Shown here: in pieces, positions 20,656 through 31,383 of the stretch
Layout of the letters: each line of letters starts with the position of its first letter
How positions within the stretch are numbered: the first letter of the stretch is position 1
Assembly: GCA_014084085.1 (NCBI GenBank)
Contig: NPFB01000034.1
Coordinates: 4,682 to 68,681 of the forward strand
DNA from: Hondaea fermentalgiana
Taxonomy: Eukaryota > Sar > Bigyra > Thraustochytrida > Thraustochytriidae
DNA length: 64,000 nt
Reading direction: 5' to 3'
Notes under the pieces: generated by a model
What the model was told of the DNA's origin: nothing
Seen by the model: only the letters and a program-made list of their open reading frames with translations
Databases searched by the model: none
Translations under genes and position numbers: made by a program

Positions 20656-22401
20656 TTAGCGGCCGCGACGCTTGGCACGAGCCTCTTCCTTAACCTGCGT
20701 TTTCATCTGTTCAAGGGAAGACTGAATCTCTTCCAAACTTTCCTGGATCAAAGCCTCATCAAAGTGGATCTCCGTTGGTGTCTGATGATGAATCTGTGCG
20801 CGCATGCGTTTGTAAGAACGGACTTCTTTGGGCTGGAGAATTGTGAAACTCCTGCCAACTCTGCCTGCACGAGCCACACGTCCCACGCGGTGTACGTAGG
20901 CCTTGGTATGGCCTGGAATATCGTAATTGACCACGTTGCGGAGATTGTCGAGATCAATGCCGCGAGCCATCACATCCGACACGATCACAGTTGAGATCTT
21001 ACCATCATTCAGACGCGAAAGAATGTTGGAGCGCTTCTTTTGCGATTGCGAGGAAGAGATCTCGGCGACCGATTCGCCCAAGAGCAATTTCAGAAACACT
21101 GCGAGACGATGCGTGGCTTCCACGGACGCCGCAAAAACCAGACTAGGTGCACCCTCGAAGGATATGATGAGCTGTACCAGCGCAAGAGGCTTTTGTTGAG
21201 ATTTGCACACGAGAATGTGATCCTTGAGGGATTCAGGCAAAGCAAAGCCTTGGATCGGGTCCTCGTCTTCGCCAGACTGGGCCCGGGCCGTATCAAGAGC
21301 ACCATTGCCCACCTCTTCTTGTTGAGACTCTTTATTAAGAGTTTGATCTTCGAGAGCAGCTGCATCTGGACCAGGCGCCGCCTCGCCGGTATTGTGTGAC
21401 ACGTGCAAGGTGACATAAATGGGCCGGCGTAGATTGAGAGCAGCAAGTTGTGCCGGGTCACGCGTCAGCGTGGCAGAACACAATACTCTGCGCAAGACGG
21501 GCTCGTCGAAACGATGCGAAGCGACATTGTTCCCGAACTGTGAACGCGCTGAAGAGGCATGAAGCTTCAAGCGGCCGCCGTCCCAGACGGCATGGCCAGT
21601 CTTGTCGCTAAAAGTTGCCTCGTAAATCTTCTCGAGCCAACCCTGGTATCTTTGAGACAGCAGACGATCGGCCTCGTCCATGACGAAAAAGTTAAGGTGC
21701 TCCAGAGTGAAGCCAGTAGTCAACTTCAGGTGATCCACGAGTCGTCCGGGCGTGCAGACAAGGATGTCACAGGCGCAGACTGCCGTCTCGGCCTGCTCAA
21801 ACGAGGTCTGACCGATACTGCATGCCACAACGAGTTTCGTGTCTGTGCATAGAGCATCAAGAACGCTGCGACACTGCAGCGCGAGCTCGCGTGTGGGCAA
21901 GAGGATGAGAGCGCGCACCCGCTGCACGACACGGTTTGCGAGGCTCGCAACAATCGGCACCGCAAAGATGAGCGTCTTGCCACTACCTGTCGGAGCAGAA
22001 ATGCACAGATCGCCCGAAGATGCAAGGAATTTGGAGATGGCGCGCACCTGGATCGCAAAGAAGCGCTCAATTTTGAGCAAGGAGCGCAGATTCTCGCCCA
22101 GCTGCGCGTTCATGCCCCATTGCTCGCACTGCTCCTCCACGGTAGCATCTACATGGGTGGCGTTGGAAACGCCTCGAGACTGTACTTTGCGCCTTTTGTG
22201 CGCAGGTCTCTTGAGCTCGCTCACGCCCTCCGGGACCAGCAGCTGGGCCTTGAGCAGATCTGCGTTGGCTTCGGCTTTGGCAAGAGCCGCTTCGCGCAAC
22301 TTTCGCGCCTCCTCGCGCTTTTGCCGCGCGGCCTCGGCGGCTTCTGCGGCATCTTCGGGCTCGGCGCGCGCGCGCCGCCGTCGCTGACTGCGCGAAACCA
22401 T
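20656..22401 (-). CDS. DDX51: DDX51/Dbp6-like DEAD-box RNA helicase
   Basis: 581 residues. DDX51/Dbp6 helicases act in 60S ribosomal subunit assembly in the nucleolus. A basic, Ala/Glu-rich N-terminal 95 residues precedes the helicase core. Motif I is SAPTGSGKT (about 133), motif Ia LLPTRELALQ, motif Ib ILVCTPGRLVDHL (characteristic of DDX51), motif II DEAD (about 240), motif III SAT (about 309), and motif VI HRVGRVARAGR (about 500). An acidic low-complexity insertion lies between the two RecA domains. The C-terminus is a basic coiled helix. The frame extends upstream only through a GTG codon, so the first ATG at 22401 is used. Length is a little below human DDX51. Confidence 0.9.
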   Translation of the reverse strand: MVSRSQRRRRARAEPEDAAEAAEAARQKREEARKLREAALAKAEANADLLKAQLLVPEGVSELKRPAHKRRKVQSRGVSNATHVDATVEEQCEQWGMNAQLGENLRSLLKIERFFAIQVRAISKFLASSGDLCISAPTGSGKTLIFAVPIVASLANRVVQRVRALILLPTRELALQCRSVLDALCTDTKLVVACSIGQTSFEQAETAVCACDILVCTPGRLVDHLKLTTGFTLEHLNFFVMDEADRLLSQRYQGWLEKIYEATFSDKTGHAVWDGGRLKLHASSARSQFGNNVASHRFDEPVLRRVLCSATLTRDPAQLAALNLRRPIYVTLHVSHNTGEAAPGPDAAALEDQTLNKESQQEEVGNGALDTARAQSGEDEDPIQGFALPESLKDHILVCKSQQKPLALVQLIISFEGAPSLVFAASVEATHRLAVFLKLLLGESVAEISSSQSQKKRSNILSRLNDGKISTVIVSDVMARGIDLDNLRNVVNYDIPGHTKAYVHRVGRVARAGRVGRSFTILQPKEVRSYKRMRAQIHHQTPTEIHFDEALIQESLEEIQSSLEQMKTQVKEEARAKRRGR

Positions 22402-22813
22402 CTCGCGCGCGCGCACAGCCTTGTCTCCAGGTCCGGGCCCGGGTCTGGTCTCTGGCGGCGGCAAAATCACTCCATCAGCGAATTGGGGTTGCGCAAATCG
22501 ATGGGTGGACCTCGCCTCGCTGGCAGTGATCTTGCTTATCTCGACTTGACTCTCTCTTCTTTCGTTTTCATCAAGTTGTGTTGGGGTGAACGTTGTCACG
22601 GCGGCAGTGGGTCTCGTGAGGCTACATTCTGCCGCTCATCAATATTTTGCAAAAGGAGAAAAAGATGCTTATTCTGGTGTATTAAAGGCTGATGCTGGTG
22701 CTGACGATGCTGCTTGGCCTACGGTTAATGTATTGGCGATGATGATGATGGTGATGATGATGACGATGTCGGCGGTTACAAAAAGGACAACGCTGCAAGA
22801 AAAAGGAAAAGGT
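22402..22813. other. Tandem intergenic region with ATG repeats
   Basis: 412 bases between DDX51 and the giant LRR gene, both on the minus strand. It contains a GATGATGGTGATGATG-type repeat at about 22738-22770. No gene was seen. Confidence 0.5.
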
Positions 22814-25800
22814 CTACTGCCGCATGAGCAACTTGACGTGAGCGCCAGCCTTGACCCCAGCCTGACGCATGGAGAGACTGTCCGCGAGTCGCTTACCTTT
22901 GTAAAGAAGTAAAATACTCTCTACTGGAAGCGCTTCGCTAAAGGCAAGACGTGTCTTGAGCCTGCCGACAGTCTCCGCATCGCTTGGGATCGCAATGGCC
23001 TTTGTGCGGGACACGGATGCAATAAAGTCCACGAAAACAGAGAATCCCGACGAAGCATTGTCGGGAGATGTGGAGACGAGCGGAGCCTCGCGTTCATTGC
23101 CGAAAGTTTTGCCCTCCTCCACCTCCTTTTCCTCCCTCTCCTCCCCTTCATCCCCTTGTGCGCGCTCAGCCGCGGCATTCTCAGAAGTCAATGAGAGACG
23201 TTGTTCGAGCTCACCTACGAAGCGCAGAAATTCTGTCCATTCAAGAGCACCTTTGCCTTGCTGGTCGTACGCAATAAAAGTCCCGGTCTTAGCGTCGCGC
23301 TGCCCGCCAGTAAAGGCCTCGTCGACAGCGCCAAGAAGTCGGGCCTGCCATTCCTTGCTGTCTGTGGCGTCAAAGCGACCATTGCCAAACTGGCGGAAAA
23401 AGTCTCCAAGAGCGGCGATCATGCGGCCCTTGGCAATCACTCGCTTGTGCTGGCTGAGGGGCACGCCGACGTTCCCTACGCCTGCGGCACCCAGTGCTTG
23501 CAACTCTTTTTCTGCGTGCCGATCAAAAATCCCGCGAAGCTTTTTGCGCCGCTCCTTCTCTGCGGCCCGTCGCTCCCGCTCCTCGAGGCTCAAGTCTTGC
23601 GTATCGTCTTTCTTTGCTCTGCGTTTGCGGCGCTCCTCGACACTGCGCACTTCCTGCGCAATCTCTTCGTTGTAATGATTGGCCATGGCTTGCGTCTGCT
23701 GCAGCGTACGACGCAGCGCCTGGACCTCACGATTTTTGACACGAAGAGCGGCCCACAGCTCCTCAGTCTCATCGTTCTTTGCGGCACCGCAACGCTGGCT
23801 TCGAGGCGAGACATGCTGCGGACTGGCAGTTGACGGCCTCGCAGGGCCTCTCCCGCGAGACTTTCGCTGCCGCGAAGGGATGGCGGACTGCGGGCGGTGC
23901 GAAGTCGCGCTCTTTGCGCCTCCAAAGACACTTCGTTGCTGCTCGAGACGGTCATATTCGAGGACGACTGTGGCCTTCTTCTGCGCCACGCCCAGGTTCC
24001 GCTGCAGCTGCGAAATTTCCTTGTCGATCTCTTGGTTGCGCTCGTGCAAGTTTTTCAGCACGTCCGCCTTCGCAACGCCTCCCGTGCGAGACGAGCCTTG
24101 CGCGCGCGGCGTTTTCGAGTGCGCGCTTCGTGCAGAGGACTTCGTGCTCGATGGGGACTTGATGAGTCTGCGCGCTGCATTCGTGGTGGCCCGACTGTGC
24201 TGCGCGGCGCAGAATCGAATGACAGCACGCGCGACCTCAAAATTTCGAGCCGCGAACTTGTCTGGCTGCTCGCGTAAACTGCCAACGCGAGCGACGTGCT
24301 CCAGAGAGTCAACAAAGGCCTCAAAGCAGACGAGCTCGGGCTTGTCTTCGCGCTGAAAGTTAACAATGACTCGAGCCGTGAGTCGCGCGACCTCGGAGGG
24401 CGTCAGCAAGTTTCCTACAACCTGGATGCAGGTCTGAAAACCCTTCTTGGAGATCTCACCGTTGCGGTCGGCAATGGCCTCTTTGTTCGCAAACCTACGC
24501 AGACATCGCGCAAGTGCCTGCTGCGTCAGCGACCGACCACGTCCCACGGCAGCCTTTACGCCTTGAGCACCCTCGTCACCCGCGCCCGTGCTCTCGGCGC
24601 GCTGGGCCGCACGTTGAGCGCTGACGCCAAGAGCGACCTCCTTGGCCTGCTGAAGTTTTTCTTGCAGCTCATACGCAGACTCGCGCATCGCCTGCGCCAC
24701 CGTGACGCCCAAGGCAGTGTCGACGCGATTTTCAAGGTCGTAGCTCTTGAGGCCGTCGATGAGTTTCCGCAAAAGGATGCCATAATTCTCCTCGTCGTGT
24801 GTTCGGAATTTGCCCTTTTGCGCAACCTCGGCGAGGCGCTCCTCGAGAGGATTTCCCTCGAGGCGCAATGAAGACAGCGCGCGCAAGCGGTAAAAAGAGC
24901 GCGGCAGTTGACGGATTAAGTTTCCGGCCAGATCAAGATGCGTGAGTCGCGAGCCCTGCTCCCCAATCGAGGCAGGAAGATCCCGCAGGCGGTTGTTGTG
25001 AAGCTTCCATTTCTCGAGCATTGGCGGGACGCCAGTCGGCAGGACCTCAATGTCATTTTGGTGCAGCCAGCATTCCGTGAGCGATGAGAGGCTGGCAAAG
25101 TTGGCCGGAAGGCGCGTCAGTCTGTTGCATTGCAGCTTCAGCGACTTGAGCGACTCCAAGTCGCCGATGCGATCCGGAAGCGCGGCCAGACGATTATTAT
25201 TGACACGCAGCTCGCGGAGAGCGGCAAGCGAGCACAAAGAGTCTGGAAGCTCAGCGAGCGCGTTATGTTGCAGTGTGAGCGTCTCCAACGATTTCGCGCG
25301 TCCTACTCCACTCGGCAAGCGAAGCAAGTTGTTGCCTTCGAGGTGAAGGGTTTTCAGCGACCCCAAGCCCGATCCAAACGACTCCGGCAACGCGGCAATT
25401 CGATTGTCGCCGAGATCGAGATCCACCAAGGCCCCAAGGCAATCGCCGAGCGGGCGCGGTGCTGTGCTGAGCTGGTTGTTGCGGAGGTTGAGAGTGATAA
25501 GTTTCGAAGCCATGCTGATCCAGTCCGCTTCGTCCTCGGGGAGAGCGCGAATGCGGTTGGAGGAAAGCTCCAAGACGCTGAGCTCGAGGCCTGCGAATGC
25601 ACCGCTGGCAACAGTTGCAATTTGATTGTGATCGAGCACCAGCTCTCGTAGCGTCGAGAGAGCACTTAGAGCTTTGGGGATCTGCTGCAGGCAATTGTGA
25701 GAGAGTCGCAAGGTGCAAAGGTTTGTGAAGCAGCTGTCCTGAGCGCGAAGGTCGATTGCATCGAGCTTGGAAATGTTATTGTGACACATGCTCATGTATC

Positions 25801-28759
25801 GAAGCGACCTCAGATCGAGGAGTGCACGTGGTACTGCGCTCAGTGCGTTACCATCGAGCAGCAGGTGCGTCATTTGTCGGAGAGCCGGGCTGGCAAAAAT
25901 ACTTTGTGGAAGGCTTGAGAGTCCATGCGAGGGCAGCGCCAAAACTCGGGTGGCGATACTGCGTACGACGGCAAGTTGGGCGTCAAGCGTGGCGTTCGCT
26001 TGAACGTAGTATTTCTTCAAGGTCTGCAGCGCCCAGTGCACACGACGCTTCGTTTCTGACTCCCACTTAGCCTTATCACTACGTTCAAAGTGACGCGGCT
26101 TGACCCATGTCCGCTCGGCCGTAAGTCGGCACGACCAATAGGGGCGTCCGCTCTCATCTTGGTATCGGACCCAGTGTTTCTCGCGTTCAGGGACCAAGGC
26201 CCGGCGCACAGCCTTGGTCCAGCGGCGCTGACGCTTACCAATATCTCCAGTCGTCTGGTTTTCGTTGGCGACGCGAGCCCTCGCGGTGCGTGCAGCTCTG
26301 GCCGCACGAATGCCATAAAAGAAGGCGTCGATGCTGATAGAGCCTGTATTCTCCGTGTCATAGTGCATCAAGAGTGTCTTGGTCTCTTCGCGTGTGAGGA
26401 TGATCCCGTATCGAGTGAGCGCTGCTCGAAAATCTCGGCGCGAAAGTTTGCGATCATCGCCAAAACTTGGCGCCTCTTGGAACTCGCGCTCCAGATTGTC
26501 GAGGGTGCGGTCAGTTCCGCATACGCGTAAGAAGGCGCCGCGAACCTTGCGCAGGACCTCGTACAGGTCTCGTTCGTAGTCTTCAAAGTTACGCGCCGAC
26601 AACCTTGAGCGTAACTTGCTCATTTTGCGTTCTTCAGCATCCTGAAGGATGCGGTCGATGGCCCACTTGTCGCGAAGCATGAGGTCGCGACGAGCACGTT
26701 TCTCTGCAAACTGCATCCACTCCTCTCGTCTGATATCATTGGCATCGCAGACGATACGCTCGAATCTTTCATCATCGCCGATACCAGCACTGAGTTCAGC
26801 ATGGAAGGTGAGCCAGTCAGCACGCGTCATGGACGAGAGCAGCGTGTCGTGAGCGTCTCCACGAGGTGGCTGCATTGCAGTCTCAAGGCTTGCAAGCGCT
26901 TGTAAAAGAGCATTGCGCGCTTTGGGCTCAAGCGGTTCAGCAGCGTTTGAGCCCTCCGCGACGAGGTTGTTGGTTTTGTCGAGTAGGCTACGATACCTCG
27001 CGACGACCTCAGCTGCAGGTGCCAGACAGTGTCGCTCAGCAAGAGCACGCTGTGCTCGACGACTCCAGAGGTGTTCCGGAGGCGAAAGCCAAGGTGCATG
27101 CTTTGCGTAGAGCTTTTGAAAGAGATCTTTGTTAACACGCTCGTTGTCCTTGTACCTCTGATGGACAGTTTGCGCTTTGTTTTCCTCGAGCTTGGAGGGT
27201 GCAAACTGTGTATAAAATTCAATGAGATTTGCCAGCCTATCCGACTTTGGTACAGCCATGGGCTCAAAGTATAGCTTTTCGAATGCCCAGTTGGCAGCGA
27301 GATGCCTTCGGTCCGAAAGCGCCCCACGCGCGAGTCCTGCGACGCGAGTGATGGGAATGAGGCCATCACCCGCGCTGTCGAGGACAGCTAAGAAGAAGTC
27401 TCGCTCATGTGTCGTAAGCGAGGACGCGTGGGTAGCGAAATAGGCTTCGAGATCCTCCCGAGAGACACGGCCATCTGCGCCAAAACTCGGAAGCTCACGC
27501 AGATCAGCCTCGAAGTCAAGCAGGCTGCGCGTCGCGTCGCGCTCCGTGATTTGCGCGCGAAGTGTCACACAGACCTTCCATAACTTGTGGATGAAAACGT
27601 CGAAAGCAAAACCCATTTCCTGCTGAATCGAGCCCATCTCCGGAAGAGCGCAGAGGCGTGCCGTCTCGAGTCCTGGGGTCAGACGTAGCCGATTCGGTCC
27701 TGCGTTGGCATCCTTGGACGCCTCGTCGGAGCCGAACTGCGTACGAAGAAGCTCGTATCTTTTGGTTGCCCTTTGCCTCGCAATACGCTGGAGTTTAGCA
27801 ACGTCTCGTTTCCTGAAGGCCTCCCGATCGTGAGCAAGACCTGCCTCCAGATCGAGAAGCTCCTTTTTCTCGAGGTCTGCAATGATGTGGCGCGATTTGA
27901 AACCACGCCAAGTCGCCTGCAGCCGGGTCGCGGCGTGGGCTACGAGCCGTGTGCCTTGATCTTTATCTTCGTTGGCTTCCTTATCTTCGAGTCCCTCCTT
28001 GCGGACGGCTTCGAGAATAGTATCTTCGGCAGTTTCGATGCTTTCGAAGGCTGCTTCGGCCACGAGTGCGCGACGTATCGCGAGCGCAAGACTACGGATA
28101 CGCACTGCCGCTTCCTCGCGCTCGTGGGCGTCTGCGCTTGCCCACCTTTGCTCCCACTCGTATACTTTTGCCTGCGAGTGTGCCGTGTCCCCTCCCGACA
28201 TTAAAGACAAAGTCTGATGTTGCTGTTGCTGCTGTTGCCGCTGTTGTTGCTGATGAGATTGGATGACAGCGTCAAGCCAGGCCTCTGGATTTTCGAAGGC
28301 TTTGTCAGCTAGAGAGAGCTTGAGAGCGAGCGCTGTGGACGCTGCGGTCGCCTCGGGAGCACTTTCTCCAGAAAGCAGCCAGCAATTGCGGAGGCGCTTG
28401 ACAATGGCGACACAGTCAATGCCGGCAATGATGTAGTTTTTGCTAGCGTCTTGTTGAGAACTTTTGGCGGACGCAGAAGCGGCTTTGACCTGGCCATCTT
28501 CCCATAGAGCCGTGGATTTGCCAAAGGCGTCACGCGTAGGGGCTGAGACGCGCTGCCAACTACGTCTGTCGGCAGCAGCGGCGCGGCTGCGCAGTGGGGC
28601 CGTCACGAAGACGCTTGCGCTCGCTTCCGAGGGAGGAGGCGGAACCCATCCGCGACCGTCGCCTGCACCGGTGCCGTCTTCGTGGCGGTACACGTTGTCA
28701 TCCTCCTCGAAGTCCCCGACAATGAGGCTTGTGTCTTCATCCTCGTCCCCGACAATCAT
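22814..28759 (-). CDS. Giant IQ / EF-hand / WW-like / LRR / ubiquitin-like multidomain protein
   Basis: 1981 residues from the ATG at 28759; the frame extends a little upstream only from a TTG. Visible parts in order: acidic N-terminus; polyGln (about 175-190); an IQ motif (ATRLQATWRGFKSRHI, about 272-292) that would bind calmodulin; EF-hand-like pairs at about 420-490 and 760-820 (HYDTENTGSISIDAFF, near 806, has good Ca-binding spacing); a WW-like segment at about 858-890 (RYQDESGRPYWSC with RTWVKP); about 16 leucine-rich repeats from 940 to 1310; another degenerate EF-hand near 1430; basic and coiled-coil stretches at about 1530-1750; an EF-hand-like loop near 1836 (YDQQGKGALEW); and a C-terminal ubiquitin-like fold at about 1906-1981. 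The tail does not end in GlyGly, so it is not a conjugated modifier. A Ca/calmodulin-regulated scaffold, perhaps ciliary or cytoskeletal, is inference. Confidence 0.8.
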   Translation of the reverse strand: MIVGDEDEDTSLIVGDFEEDDNVYRHEDGTGAGDGRGWVPPPPSEASASVFVTAPLRSRAAAADRRSWQRVSAPTRDAFGKSTALWEDGQVKAASASAKSSQQDASKNYIIAGIDCVAIVKRLRNCWLLSGESAPEATAASTALALKLSLADKAFENPEAWLDAVIQSHQQQQRQQQQQQHQTLSLMSGGDTAHSQAKVYEWEQRWASADAHEREEAAVRIRSLALAIRRALVAEAAFESIETAEDTILEAVRKEGLEDKEANEDKDQGTRLVAHAATRLQATWRGFKSRHIIADLEKKELLDLEAGLAHDREAFRKRDVAKLQRIARQRATKRYELLRTQFGSDEASKDANAGPNRLRLTPGLETARLCALPEMGSIQQEMGFAFDVFIHKLWKVCVTLRAQITERDATRSLLDFEADLRELPSFGADGRVSREDLEAYFATHASSLTTHERDFFLAVLDSAGDGLIPITRVAGLARGALSDRRHLAANWAFEKLYFEPMAVPKSDRLANLIEFYTQFAPSKLEENKAQTVHQRYKDNERVNKDLFQKLYAKHAPWLSPPEHLWSRRAQRALAERHCLAPAAEVVARYRSLLDKTNNLVAEGSNAAEPLEPKARNALLQALASLETAMQPPRGDAHDTLLSSMTRADWLTFHAELSAGIGDDERFERIVCDANDIRREEWMQFAEKRARRDLMLRDKWAIDRILQDAEERKMSKLRSRLSARNFEDYERDLYEVLRKVRGAFLRVCGTDRTLDNLEREFQEAPSFGDDRKLSRRDFRAALTRYGIILTREETKTLLMHYDTENTGSISIDAFFYGIRAARAARTARARVANENQTTGDIGKRQRRWTKAVRRALVPEREKHWVRYQDESGRPYWSCRLTAERTWVKPRHFERSDKAKWESETKRRVHWALQTLKKYYVQANATLDAQLAVVRSIATRVLALPSHGLSSLPQSIFASPALRQMTHLLLDGNALSAVPRALLDLRSLRYMSMCHNNISKLDAIDLRAQDSCFTNLCTLRLSHNCLQQIPKALSALSTLRELVLDHNQIATVASGAFAGLELSVLELSSNRIRALPEDEADWISMASKLITLNLRNNQLSTAPRPLGDCLGALVDLDLGDNRIAALPESFGSGLGSLKTLHLEGNNLLRLPSGVGRAKSLETLTLQHNALAELPDSLCSLAALRELRVNNNRLAALPDRIGDLESLKSLKLQCNRLTRLPANFASLSSLTECWLHQNDIEVLPTGVPPMLEKWKLHNNRLRDLPASIGEQGSRLTHLDLAGNLIRQLPRSFYRLRALSSLRLEGNPLEERLAEVAQKGKFRTHDEENYGILLRKLIDGLKSYDLENRVDTALGVTVAQAMRESAYELQEKLQQAKEVALGVSAQRAAQRAESTGAGDEGAQGVKAAVGRGRSLTQQALARCLRRFANKEAIADRNGEISKKGFQTCIQVVGNLLTPSEVARLTARVIVNFQREDKPELVCFEAFVDSLEHVARVGSLREQPDKFAARNFEVARAVIRFCAAQHSRATTNAARRLIKSPSSTKSSARSAHSKTPRAQGSSRTGGVAKADVLKNLHERNQEIDKEISQLQRNLGVAQKKATVVLEYDRLEQQRSVFGGAKSATSHRPQSAIPSRQRKSRGRGPARPSTASPQHVSPRSQRCGAAKNDETEELWAALRVKNREVQALRRTLQQTQAMANHYNEEIAQEVRSVEERRKRRAKKDDTQDLSLEERERRAAEKERRKKLRGIFDRHAEKELQALGAAGVGNVGVPLSQHKRVIAKGRMIAALGDFFRQFGNGRFDATDSKEWQARLLGAVDEAFTGGQRDAKTGTFIAYDQQGKGALEWTEFLRFVGELEQRLSLTSENAAAERAQGDEGEEREEKEVEEGKTFGNEREAPLVSTSPDNASSGFSVFVDFIASVSRTKAIAIPSDAETVGRLKTRLAFSEALPVESILLLYKGKRLADSLSMRQAGVKAGAHVKLLMRQ

Positions 28760-30417
28760 GGAGTCGTGGGGGCGTACCTCAATAGCGCTTGCAAGCTGCC
28801 TCGCCCACGTGCAATACGATTGCGCCAAACTTCAGTTCGTGACGCGCTTGGTCGTACCAAAAACGGAGCGCCGTCGCTGCAGTGGACCGCACTGCGTCAG
28901 CACCGACTTCCTGCCTGCCTGTTTCCCTAACGCGAGCTTGAAGACACCTTCGCGCCGAGCTCTTGGCGCCTCGCGTGGCTTCTATTATTTTTTTGGTCTT
29001 TCACAACGTTCGTTCGCTCGCTCGCTCGCTCGCTCACGACGTCGCTTATATACTCTATCGCTCGCTATGTCGCTCACCGCCAACCAGCAAAGCTAGCCAA
29101 CTAGTTGCACGCGGCCGTCCTTATTCTCTGCGTCCCGCGTACGCACTGCGCGCGCTCTAATCCTCGTCCCGCCCCCCGTTTTAACAAACAAGCAAGGCTG
29201 GCTTGCACGCGCTGTGCGTGCGGCAGCGGGAGCGGCCACTGGCTGCCCAATCGATGCGAGCGTCCTAGCCGTTGACGCGCACACCGGGGTCCCCAGCCGC
29301 CGCGCTCTCAACTCGCACACCCATGTCCCCGCCCCGCGCACCCCTGTCCCCGCGGCGAGTGCCTCAGCTCGAGGGACTCATCGCAGGCATGTTCGCGCAA
29401 GCACGATTGCGACGCGGCTGTGGGGTTCCCCTCCGTTCCTCGCCGTGCAGAGGCTGGCGGCAAGAGAGGACAATCGCGTGTCTACGTTAGTGTCGACGCG
29501 GCAAGGGCAGACAGACGGCAGCCGGTCGGCGCGGCGCAGGCCCTTTTTTCTTTCGTTCACTTTCCTTCTTCGGTCTCTGCGCCTCGGACCCCGCCCCGGC
29601 CCCTTCCCGAGACCGAGGCCGAGCGCTGCGTGCGAGCCGCTGCCGCGGGAGTTGCGCCGCCAGGCCTGCGCGAGTTTCGCGCGACGCGCTCAAGCTCCCC
29701 GCGCCGGGTCCTCGGTTCCGGCCAACCGCTCGATCGCTTTCTTGCTTTCTTTCTTTCTTTCTTTCTCTCTTTCCTCGAGTCCCTTCGAGGTCGCTCCGCT
29801 CCGCTTTGCTCCGCTTTGCTCCGCTTTGTTTCTCTTTCTCCGCCTCCAGGTCGACTTGCGCTCGCCAAAGTCGCCTTCCGCCAAAGCTGATTTCCGCTTT
29901 TCTCCGTCCCTCTCGTGGCGGGCGCCGCTCGATTCGATTCGAATCGTCGCGCATTGCAATTTCAAAACCCCAAAACCTCGAAACCTCGAGCGGAGCGCGC
30001 CTCGCTCGGTCGGTCTCAGCGAAGCGAAGCGAACGCAGCGTCGACCCCGCCGCGCCAGCGCGAGCCCGAGCCCGAGGTCGAGGCCGCGGCGCCGTGCGCT
30101 CGGGAGAGTAGCGCGGAGCTGGCCTGCAGGCGAGTGGGTCGGGCCGGGTCCCTCCCTCGTCCCTTCAAGTTGCGAGGCGAGCACGGCGGAGACGGCCGGC
30201 GCATCGCGCATCGACCGCATCACGTCCAGACAACCGAGCCAACCAACCGAACGTAGAGGCCGCGGACAGACTACGGCGTGCGGCGTGGGCAGCATCGCTC
30301 CGTGAGGAACGGCGAGCGGGTGGCTTGACGTGGGTTCGAGCCGAATTCGAAGCGAGAGAGTTTGTGCAATCGCGAGGGCCTGGTCCAGCCAGACAGTCCC
30401 AACCCAGGCGTTAGGAA
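28760..30417. promoter_or_regulatory. Divergent promoter and leader region, LRR gene / bZIP gene
   Basis: 1.66 kb without a supported gene. Features include a GCTC repeat at 29009-29037, a CTTT repeat at 29738-29768 and CTCCGCTTTG repeats at 29795-29828. Overlapping open frames on both strands start without conserved content and are treated as GC-rich noise. Confidence 0.45.
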
Positions 30418-30564
30418 ATGCTCTTTGCACAACAGCAGCAGCAGCAGCAGCAGCGAACACAAACGCAAGCACCGATCCTCAGGATGGAGCGGAATGTCGA
30501 GGATGGCGCTGTTGTAGATAACGATTTCTTGCGCCAGTTTCTGTTGGCGCGATTCTCCAGTTCC

Positions 30565-30611
<47 letters not shown>

Positions 30612-31383
30612 AAGACGCGCTGTCGAGGATGAGGCACGCGTTCTTGCCGAGCCTCTTCTTCGCGCGGCAGAACAGCAACATCTTCTCCAGCAGCAACAGC
30701 AACAACGGCAGCGGCAGCAACAGCAGGAAACTCAGCAAGTGAAATCGACTGTCATGCAGCAACGCGAGCAGCAAGTGGTCCCTTCGCCCGTAAAGAGTGT
30801 AACGAAAAGCCCCGCACAGTGGTCATGCAATGAAGATGTCAAGCTGAAGCGTCGCCGCGAGCAAATCGCCGCAGCCTCACGCAAGTCCCGTGCCAAGCGC
30901 AAGCGGGAAATGCAGGACCTTCAATACGCCAACCAGCAGCTCCGAGACAAGGTTGCACGTCTTGAGGCCAAGCTTGCGCTCAAAACGAACGGCGATGATC
31001 TAGATGGCGCAAATCCCAATGCCAAATCCGAGGACCCTTCTTCGGAGCTCGATGGCACGCTCTCGCCCCTCTCACGCAAACCTTCTGATCGCACCGATGA
31101 TAACGGCTCCGAATGTTCGGACAGGAGGCGATCACGCGCAGAGTCTGACGGAACTTCGTCCACTCTTGATGTCAATGAGAGCAGCGGCCTCGGCTCTGAC
31201 CGGCTCCCCTCCCTCATTGAGGAAAATCCCGACCTCAAGCCGGTTGTTGACATGCTACAGGAGCGTGTACAATGGCTTTTTGACAAGACCATCGAGGACG
31301 CCAAATCTGTACATGCGCAGCGTCTCGATGCAGAAACTATGGCGCTTGTGAACAAATTGACTATGCAAATTTGCCTTCCGTAG
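30418..31383 (+). CDS. bZIP transcription factor with Ile in place of the invariant Asn
   Basis: 321 residues from the ATG at 30418. PolyGln tracts (residues 5-13, about 47-63 and about 85-105) precede a bZIP domain at about 142-190. The basic region reads KRRREQIAAASRKSRAKRKR. Taking Arg158 as the invariant Arg, Leu168, Leu175 and Leu182 fall in exact heptad register (Arg-x9-Leu-x6-Leu-x6-Leu), so the alignment is fixed. The residue eight before the Arg, normally Asn, is Ile150 (codon ATC at 30865-30867). That Asn contacts DNA bases, so specificity should be altered. Oomycete bZIPs with substitutions at this same position have been described. The C-terminal region (about 190-321) is Ser/Asp-rich and then helical. 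It binds DNA as a dimer in the nucleus, by family inference. Confidence 0.85.

Noticed and set aside
29214..30305. 363-codon plus-strand frame upstream of the bZIP gene
   Set aside because: Arg/Pro/Ser-rich noise in GC-rich leader DNA, with equally long frames overlapping on the other strand.
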